Shown here: in pieces, positions 8,139-12,598 of the stretch | Position numbering within the stretch: position 1 is the stretch's first letter | Layout of the letters: every line of letters starts with the position of its first letter | Source of the DNA: an uncultured Lachnospiraceae bacterium | Lineage (GTDB): Bacteria > Bacillota_A > Clostridia > Lachnospirales > Lachnospiraceae | Assembly: GCA_900556645.1 (NCBI GenBank) | Contig: USPJ01000011.1 | Span: 1 to 12,598 of the forward strand | Direction: 5' to 3' | DNA length: 12,598 nucleotides | Position numbers and translations under genes: made by a program | Notes under the pieces: model-generated | Database searches by the model: none | Seen by the model: only the letters and a program-made list of their open reading frames with translations | What the model was told of the DNA's origin: nothing

Positions 8139-8843
8139 TTAAGAATGGACGGTCATTTTTTCGTACATACGTCTGGCAAGATAGACAAAAGGGGTGTCTG
8201 CCAGACTGGTAACGATGAAGATAAGGTAACTGGAAATGGCGATGGAAATGAGGGTTTTGGTTCCGTGTACGCCATAAAAAGCACCCCATGTAAAAAGTAC
8301 CACATTTAAAAGCTGTGAAATCAATGTAGAGCCATTGTTTCGAAGCCACAAAAAGCCATGGGAGTTTCCAGTCTTTTCACTGGTGAAATGCCACCATTTG
8401 TGGTAAAGCCATACATCGAAAAGCTGAACAATGACATAAACCGCAATGCCCACCAGCATCAGCCGTGGAGTATTGGAAAAAATAGTTTTCATGGCAGGCA
8501 TGGCAAAGTCATTTTCGTTTGGCGTATAAAGCAGCCATGACTGGCTGATGAGAATGAAAATAACAGAGGTTGCAATTCCCAGCCAGACCGCTTTTTGAGC
8601 GGTCTTTTTTCCGTAAAGCTCACTTAAGATATCTGTTACCAGAAAGGTGGAGGCAAAGAGAATATTTCCCAGAGTCATCTCCATGCCAAAGGCATTCACG
8701 ATAATCAGCACCTCGATATTTGCGGCAATGGTAGCCACAATCGTCCATAAAAATAAGCCCTGTTCCCGAAAAATATAAAAAACAGCCAAAACGGCACTAT
8801 AGGTAATTAATAAAGATAAAATCAATAAAAGTTCGTTTGTCAT
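8139..8843 (-). CDS. yhhQ: Queuosine precursor transporter, YhhQ/VUT family
   Basis: Integral membrane transporter of the VUT/YhhQ family, which imports queuosine precursors (preQ0 and preQ1 in E. coli; queuine in Chlamydia). At 234 residues it has the expected length. Hydrophobic helices lie at about 6-24, 30-51, 57-72, 85-103, 127-147, 172-191 and 196-214. Family signatures include LFASTFLVTDILSELYGKK (about 62-80) and WLRNNGSTLISQ (about 166-177). From memory, many members have Asp in the following SQLLD segment; here it is Asn (N180), possibly related to substrate choice. It starts 3 nt after the radical SAM stop, with GGAGG inside the end of that gene, so the two are translationally coupled. 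It lies under the preQ1-like riboswitch, which supports a queuosine-precursor substrate. The operon context suggests the substrate may be queuine. Confidence 0.9.
   Translation of the reverse strand: MTNELLLILSLLITYSAVLAVFYIFREQGLFLWTIVATIAANIEVLIIVNAFGMEMTLGNILFASTFLVTDILSELYGKKTAQKAVWLGIATSVIFILISQSWLLYTPNENDFAMPAMKTIFSNTPRLMLVGIAVYVIVQLFDVWLYHKWWHFTSEKTGNSHGFLWLRNNGSTLISQLLNVVLFTWGAFYGVHGTKTLISIAISSYLIFIVTSLADTPFVYLARRMYEKMTVHS
8171..8206. repeat. Long hairpin in the 3' part of yhhQ
   Basis: A perfect 8-bp inverted repeat (GTCTGGCA at 8171-8178, TGCCAGAC at 8199-8206) encloses a further 4-bp pair (GACA 8184-8187, TGTC 8195-8198). No T-run follows on either strand, so it is not a standard terminator. 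It lies 33 nt inside the convergent gene border and could slow polymerase or protect the 3' ends of both transcripts. Confidence 0.5.
8585..8610 (+). terminator. Intrinsic terminator on the + strand embedded antisense in yhhQ
   Basis: A perfect 7-bp stem (AGACCGC at 8585-8591, GCGGTCT at 8599-8605) with loop TTTTTGA is followed by a T-run to 8610 on the + strand. On the - strand (yhhQ sense) the hairpin is followed by GGC, so it would not stop the yhhQ message. The upstream + operon ends without a terminator, so this site could end read-through about 450 nt into the opposing gene. Confidence 0.65.
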
Positions 8844-8846
8844 TTC

Positions 8847-9551
8847 TTAGTTTCCTCCAACTCCAAAATCTGTATTTTCCATTAAAATATCTATCCGGGG
8901 ATTCTCAGCATAGAGCGGGTAAAGCTCCCGTACAAAGAGTGAAATCACGGTATCATCCGGTTGAAGGGAGGAACCGTTGGGGGTCATAATATTGATACAG
9001 ACCCGCTGAAAGTATGTAAGAGCCGTTTCCACATCCCGTTTCATGGAAGCTGTGGTCTGTCCGGTAAGGCCGAATAAAAGGCAGGCTTCATCAAAATATT
9101 GGGCGATTTTTGCCGGGTCTTCTGTAGTAATCCCCTTATCCAAAACCTCTTCCCGGAATTTGAAATCAAAGGTTTCCACTCCGATTTTTATTTTTAGGGT
9201 AATCCCCTTGTCAGCAAAGCGTTTTCGGAAGTCAGCCACCGCCTTCCGGTGCATCCAGTGACATTCAAAATGCACCTGTGTAATGTCTTTTTCCAGACAG
9301 ATATGTTCAATCAAAGAAAGGGTCTGTTCATCTAAATCCACAAAGCTGCCGGAGTTAATGACCTCCAGACAATGGTATTTTCCGGTTACCTTTTGAAGCT
9401 GGGTGCTGTTCAAAGCAAAATTGGCAGCTTCGTCCTTGCTGTAATCCAAGTGGTAGTCGCAGAAACGGCAACGCCGCCATTTGCAGCCGCTTCCCCGCAG
9501 CATAACAATTTCACGGGGGTTTTTCTCAGTAATCATTGCGTAACGTATCAT
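8847..9551 (-). CDS. queL: Radical SAM protein, candidate queuine lyase (QueL)
   Basis: A small 234-residue radical SAM enzyme. The cluster motif is GSGCKWRRCRFCDYH, with C23, C28 and C31, giving CX4CX2C rather than the usual CX3CX2C. Later patterns fit a compact partial barrel: the strand EVINSGSF (about 63-70), VHFECHW (about 93-99), IKIGVETF (about 121-128) and a conserved-looking tail (about 223-234, NTDFGVGGN). Known background: in Clostridioides difficile and other gut bacteria, a radical SAM subgroup named QueL cleaves queuine to preQ1, which tRNA-guanine transglycosylase then reuses. The assignment here rests mainly on context: it is the first gene after a preQ1-like riboswitch and is coupled to a YhhQ transporter. 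No queuosine nucleosidase (QueK) or ECF transporter is in the window. The start ATG has AAGGAG 6 nt upstream. Another queuosine-related radical SAM role (QueE-like) is less likely given the size and motif. Confidence 0.7.
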   Translation of the reverse strand: MIRYAMITEKNPREIVMLRGSGCKWRRCRFCDYHLDYSKDEAANFALNSTQLQKVTGKYHCLEVINSGSFVDLDEQTLSLIEHICLEKDITQVHFECHWMHRKAVADFRKRFADKGITLKIKIGVETFDFKFREEVLDKGITTEDPAKIAQYFDEACLLFGLTGQTTASMKRDVETALTYFQRVCINIMTPNGSSLQPDDTVISLFVRELYPLYAENPRIDILMENTDFGVGGN

Positions 9552-9591
9552 AAATTCTCCTTACTCTCGTAGGAATCTTTGTATGGAGACC

Positions 9592-9619
9592 AATAAAAAA
9601 GGACACAAAAGCTGTGTCC
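9592..9619 (-). terminator. Intrinsic terminator of the riboswitch expression platform
   Basis: Read on the - strand, GGACACA (9619-9613) pairs with TGTGTCC (9607-9601) around a 5-nt loop and is followed by TTTTTT and ATT. It lies about 40 nt before the radical SAM start codon. The 5' arm is also the target of the antiterminator pairing with the aptamer loop (9690-9699), so the two structures exclude each other. Confidence 0.88.
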
Positions 9620-9635
9620 ATCCATACGAATTCCA

Positions 9636-9657
9636 TTTTGATATAAAAATATCAAAA
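9636..9657. repeat. Perfect AU-rich hairpin between aptamer and terminator
   Basis: A perfect 9-bp inverted repeat (TTTTGATAT / ATATCAAAA) with loop TTTT lies in the leader between the aptamer and the terminator. It could act as a spacer that brings the aptamer loop close to the terminator arm, or as a pause site. Function is inferred only. Confidence 0.5.
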
Positions 9658-9668
9658 GAAAGTTCAAT

Positions 9669-9708
9669 CCCTAGTTTTGTTTATAGACAGGATGGTCACG
9701 AACTGTCT
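9669..9708 (-). promoter_or_regulatory. preQ1-I-like riboswitch aptamer
   Basis: On the - strand a 6-bp P1 stem (AGACAG 9708-9703, CTGTCT 9690-9685) encloses a 12-nt loop (TTCGTGACCATC) that ends in C directly before the 3' arm. In preQ1-I aptamers that C pairs with the ligand. An A-rich tail follows (ATAAACAAAACTAGGG), as in known preQ1-I RNAs; loop and tail can form a short, imperfect P2 pseudoknot (G-C, U-A, C-G). It begins about 13 nt after the predicted transcription start and precedes two queuosine-salvage genes. Class and ligand are inferred from this layout and from memory of known examples; no covariance search was possible. Confidence 0.82.
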
Positions 9709-9727
9709 TATGTAATTGACGAAAGGT

Positions 9728-9756
9728 ATTGTAGCACAGCTTTCACAAAGTTGCAA
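9728..9756 (-). promoter_or_regulatory. Sigma-A promoter of the riboswitch/queL/yhhQ operon
   Basis: On the - strand the -35 TTGCAA (9756-9751) and -10 TACAAT (9733-9728) are separated by exactly 17 nt. The start point should be near 9721, just before the aptamer. The leader to the queL ATG would be about 170 nt. Confidence 0.78.
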
Positions 9757-9758
9757 GA

Positions 9759-9787
9759 TTTACAATCCTTTCATTTTTTAGTAAAAT
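9759..9787 (+). promoter_or_regulatory. Sigma-A promoter of the PPDK-like gene
   Basis: -35 TTTACA (9759-9764) and -10 TAAAAT (9782-9787) have a 17-nt spacer, giving a leader of about 30 nt before the AGGAGGAGG ribosome site and ATG at 9825. Its -35 lies two bases from the -35 of the divergent promoter. Confidence 0.65.
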
Positions 9788-9824
9788 ATTTAAAAATTCG
9801 ATATCAGCATAGGAGGAGGGTAAT

Positions 9825-12386
9825 ATGGCAGCATTTGAACGTATACAATCGGGAATCCCTGAGATGGATCAGGCGTTGGATAACATTCGCTTGGGAGACA
9901 ATGTGGTATGGCAGGTGACCAATCTGGAAGAGTTCCGGTATTTTGTAAATCCCTTTGTGAAACAGGCATTGGCAGATAAACGGAATCTTATCTACATCCG
10001 TTTTGCAAGCCATGAACCTTTTGTGGAAAAACAGGAAGGGGTCAAGGTCTATGAGGTGGAGCTTTCTCATAAATTTGAAACCTTTACCGCCACCATTCAC
10101 CACATTATAGAAAAGGAAGGCTATGATGCCTTTTATGTGTTCGATTGCCTTTCAGAACTACAGGTGGCATGGTCTACGGATTTGATGATGGGGAACTTTT
10201 TTAAAGTTACCTGTCCTTTCCTGTTTCAGTTGGATACAGTTGCCTTTTTCCCGATTATCCGAGGAAGACATTCCTATCAAGCTATTGCCAAGATTCGGGA
10301 GACTACGCAGCTACTGCTGGATGTGTACGGAGAAGAAGAGCTGTATGTGCATCCGCTGAAGGTCTGGAACCGCTATACGCCTACCATGTTCATGCCATAT
10401 CTGTACAAACCGGAGTCGGGAGAATTTCGTGCTGTGACCGATGGTGTGGATATGAGCCGTTACTATGCTGTCCTGAACAAGAACCAGAATCTCGAGGAGG
10501 TGGAAACGGATAGTTGGGACCGTTTCTTCCATATGGCAAAACTGCAAAAAGCTGCGGGAGTTCTGCCTAGGGAAGCCCTTCATACCATGTGCCGGATTAT
10601 GATGACCCGGGACGAAAGGCTACGGGAACTGGTGGAGGAATATTTTGAGGCGGAGGACTATTTTGAAATCCGAAACCGTATGATTGGAACGGGAACTATT
10701 GGAGGAAAAGCCAGCGGTATGTTGTTGGCGAGAAAAATCATCGAGAAAAAGCTGCCACAGGTAAAAGCAAAGATGGAGCCTCATGATTCCTTCTTTATCG
10801 GAGCAGATGTGTTCTACACCTTTATTGTGGAAAATAATTGCTGGGATTTGCGGATTCGCCAGCGGACACAAGAGGGGTATTTTCAGGTGGCACAGGAATT
10901 TCAGAATGCCATTTTAGAGGGACATTTCCCGGAGGATATTCGGGAAAAATTCCGAAGGATGCTGGACTATTTCGGGACCTGCCCGATTATCGTACGCTCC
11001 AGTAGTATTTTAGAGGACGGTTTCGGAAATGCCTTTGCGGGAAAATATGACTCTTATTTCTGTGTAAACGGCGGAACGGCAGAGGAACGTTTGGAAGCTT
11101 TGGAAGAGGCGGTAAAAAAAGTTTACGCCAGCACCCTGAATCCCTCTGCTTTGGAGTACCGAAAAATTAGAAATTTGCAAGAGAAGGACGAGCAGATGGC
11201 AATTCTGGTACAGCGGGTATCCGGTTCCTATTTTGACCATTTGTTTATGCCGTATGCTGCAGGCGTGGGATATTCTTACAGTATGTACCGTTTTATGCAG
11301 GAGATGGACCCGGCGGCAGGAATGCTTCGGATTGTGGCAGGTCTTGGAACAAAGGCGGTGGACCGTACCCAAGGGGATTATCCGAGATTAATCAGTATGG
11401 ATAAGCCTCTTGCCTTTGCAAGACCGGATGTGGCAGACCGCCACCGCTATTCCCAGAGAAAACTGGATGTGCTGGATTTGGAGAAAAATGAGCTGACGGA
11501 GGTATCCATGGAAGAGGTGCTGCCGCTGATGTCAAAGGTATACAAAAAGAATCTTTTGGAGCATGATACCGATGCCGAGAGAAGGCTGCGGGAACAGGGA
11601 CATTATCGGGAGGTCTATTTCATTTCCTGTCAGGGACTGGCTCGTAATCAGGTATTTACCGATACCATGAAGGAAATGCTGGCGGTGTTGGAGAAAGTTT
11701 ACGGAACGGCAGTAGATATTGAATATACAGTCAATCTGGGTGAGGATGATGACTTTGTGGTGAATCTGCTGCAATGCCGTCCTCTTCAGGTTTGTGTGGG
11801 AGGAAAAAAGGTGGACATTCCTCAGATTCCTAAGGAACGCACCCTCCTTCACATTGAACACAGCACCATGGGACGTTCCCGGGCGGAAGAGGTGCAGGTG
11901 CTGGTAAAGGTGGATGCCTATGCTTATTATAGCTATCCTTATGCGAATAAGCCTTCGGTGGCAAGGGCAATCGGAAAAATCAATGCTCATTTCAAAGAGC
12001 AGGGAAAGGGAATGGTACTTCTGGTGCCGGGCAGAATCGGAACCTCATCACCGGAACTGGGTGTCCCGGTGGCGTTTGCGGACATCAGCGGATTTCAGGC
12101 GATTTTTGAGGTGGCGTACAGTCAGGTGGGATATATGCCGGAGCTTTCCTACGGAAGCCATATGTTTCAGGATTTGGTGGAATCTGATATCTTCTACGGA
12201 GCAGTGTTTGAGAATGAGAAGCGGAAGCTATATCAGCCGGAGCTGATGGACAAGCTGCCGAATCACTTTTTGGAAATTTGCCCGGAATATGAGGAATTAA
12301 AGGATATGATAGAGGTCTGCATACTTGAAGAGGGAAGCAGACTGTACTATGATATGGAGTCGGAACAGGCAGTTTTACAGATTTAG
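9825..12386 (+). CDS. PEP/pyruvate-binding (PPDK N-terminal type) protein with N-terminal KaiC-like domain
   Basis: An 853-residue cytoplasmic protein. The first ~210 residues look like a KaiC/RecA-type domain: opening IQSGIPEMDQAL, a Walker B-like strand DAFYVFDCLSEL (about 101-112), and a late FFPIIRGRHS. The place of Walker A reads NVVWQVTNLEEF, with no GKT/S, so it is probably inactive. From about 285 it matches the nucleotide-binding ATP-grasp module of pyruvate phosphate dikinase and PEP synthase: GTIGGKASGM (about 290-299), PIIVRSSSILEDGFGNAFAGKY (387-408; key residues R391, E397, D398, G407 and K408), MAILVQRVSG (about 458-467), IVAGLGTKAVDR (about 503-514) and VVNLLQCRPLQ (about 645-655). 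The C-terminal part has LLVPGRIGTSSPELGVPV (about 732-749) and SYGSHMFQDLVE (about 775-786). The phospho-histidine swivel domain and the PEP-binding barrel are absent, so it is not a complete PPDK or PEP synthase. Reaction and substrate are unknown. A strong AGGAGGAGG precedes the start. Confidence 0.85.
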   Translation: MAAFERIQSGIPEMDQALDNIRLGDNVVWQVTNLEEFRYFVNPFVKQALADKRNLIYIRFASHEPFVEKQEGVKVYEVELSHKFETFTATIHHIIEKEGYDAFYVFDCLSELQVAWSTDLMMGNFFKVTCPFLFQLDTVAFFPIIRGRHSYQAIAKIRETTQLLLDVYGEEELYVHPLKVWNRYTPTMFMPYLYKPESGEFRAVTDGVDMSRYYAVLNKNQNLEEVETDSWDRFFHMAKLQKAAGVLPREALHTMCRIMMTRDERLRELVEEYFEAEDYFEIRNRMIGTGTIGGKASGMLLARKIIEKKLPQVKAKMEPHDSFFIGADVFYTFIVENNCWDLRIRQRTQEGYFQVAQEFQNAILEGHFPEDIREKFRRMLDYFGTCPIIVRSSSILEDGFGNAFAGKYDSYFCVNGGTAEERLEALEEAVKKVYASTLNPSALEYRKIRNLQEKDEQMAILVQRVSGSYFDHLFMPYAAGVGYSYSMYRFMQEMDPAAGMLRIVAGLGTKAVDRTQGDYPRLISMDKPLAFARPDVADRHRYSQRKLDVLDLEKNELTEVSMEEVLPLMSKVYKKNLLEHDTDAERRLREQGHYREVYFISCQGLARNQVFTDTMKEMLAVLEKVYGTAVDIEYTVNLGEDDDFVVNLLQCRPLQVCVGGKKVDIPQIPKERTLLHIEHSTMGRSRAEEVQVLVKVDAYAYYSYPYANKPSVARAIGKINAHFKEQGKGMVLLVPGRIGTSSPELGVPVAFADISGFQAIFEVAYSQVGYMPELSYGSHMFQDLVESDIFYGAVFENEKRKLYQPELMDKLPNHFLEICPEYEELKDMIEVCILEEGSRLYYDMESEQAVLQI

Positions 12387-12400
12387 ACGGAGAGAAAAGA

Positions 12401-12598
12401 ATGAACAGAGCAAAACAGGTTTCAGAATCATTAACATTGGGAATATTTCTTGCCTTGGCGGGAGGTTTTATGGACGCATATTCATATGTGTGCAGAGGAG
12501 AGGTATTTGCCAATGCCCAGACGGGCAACATCGTGCTGCTCAGTACGGCGCTGTTCCAGCGGGAGTGGCTGACTGCTCTGAAATATCTGATCCCCATT
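12401..12598 (+). CDS. DUF1275/YoaK-family membrane protein (5' part, runs off the window)
   Basis: The first 66 codons of a gene cut by the window edge. The translation opens with a hydrophobic helix and the family pattern LALAGGFMDAYSY, then GEVFANAQTGNIVLLS, typical of DUF1275 (YoaK) membrane proteins, whose function is not settled. It starts 14 nt after the PPDK-like gene, with GGAGAG upstream, so the two are probably cotranscribed. Confidence 0.82.
   Translation, partial: MNRAKQVSESLTLGIFLALAGGFMDAYSYVCRGEVFANAQTGNIVLLSTALFQREWLTALKYLIPI

Noticed and set aside
8124..8156. Possible + strand terminator at the NimA-like gene end (AATGA / TCATTTTTT)
   Set aside because: Only a 5-bp AT-rich stem with a loop over 20 nt; the nearby CCG/CGG pair is in the wrong order to extend it.
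9562..9575. Hairpin hiding the queL ribosome site (UUCCU with AGGAGAA)
   Set aside because: At most 6 AU-rich pairs with a 2-nt bulge; the terminator mechanism explains control better.
9583..9918. 111-codon + strand open frame starting before the divergent promoters
   Set aside because: It runs antisense through the riboswitch leader and out of frame into the PPDK-like gene, has no ribosome site, and gives no family-like protein.
9825..12386. Annotation as complete PEP synthase or pyruvate phosphate dikinase
   Set aside because: The ATP-grasp motifs are present but there is no swivel-domain histidine motif (GGxxSHxA type) and no PEP-binding barrel.
1..12598. CRISPR arrays, tRNA or rRNA genes, insertion sequences, phage genes
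   Set aside because: No regularly spaced repeats, no cloverleaf or rRNA-like sequence, and no transposase or integrase motifs were seen on either strand.

Overview
The window looks like chromosomal DNA of an anaerobic, low-to-mid GC Gram-positive gut bacterium, most likely a Clostridia/Lachnospiraceae-type Firmicute. The reasons are strong AGGAGG ribosome sites, a trimeric [FeFe]-hydrogenase operon, a 7TM hybrid histidine kinase of a type common in that group, a preQ1-type riboswitch and a NimA-like flavoprotein. This taxonomic call is inference; no rRNA gene is present.

Region 1 (1-4205, + strand) holds hydC, hydB and hydA, the three subunits of an NAD(H)/ferredoxin-linked [FeFe] hydrogenase of the electron-bifurcating/confurcating type. 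The genes overlap or nearly touch and end at a strong intrinsic terminator.

Region 2 (4250-8138, + strand) starts at a new promoter. It carries a three-module hybrid sensor kinase (7TM sensor, HisKA/HATPase, receiver, HPt), a 168-residue protein that resembles a degenerate von Willebrand A domain, and a NimA-like flavin-binding protein. Gaps are 43 and 18 nt, so they are probably one operon. No DNA-binding output regulator is present.

Region 3 (8139-9760, - strand) is a queuosine-salvage operon. A preQ1-I-like riboswitch precedes a small radical SAM protein (candidate queuine lyase QueL) and a YhhQ-family queuosine-precursor transporter. The leader has a promoter, an aptamer, a 9-of-10 bp antiterminator pairing and an intrinsic terminator. 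The layout predicts an OFF switch: preQ1 binding frees the terminator. The transporter's stop codon directly abuts the stop codon of the Region 2 operon. A perfect intrinsic terminator reading in the + direction lies inside the transporter gene and could stop read-through from Region 2.

Region 4 (9759-12598, + strand) is transcribed divergently from Region 3, with the two -35 boxes two bases apart. It encodes an 853-residue protein joining an apparently degenerate KaiC/RecA-like N-terminal domain to a PPDK/PEP-synthase-type nucleotide-binding (ATP-grasp) module, but without the phospho-histidine swivel domain or PEP-binding barrel. A DUF1275/YoaK-family membrane protein follows and runs off the window.

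The strongest points for follow-up are the riboswitch-controlled QueL-YhhQ pair, whose radical SAM cluster motif has the unusual spacing CX4CX2C, the embedded antisense terminator, and the PPDK-like fusion of unknown reaction.
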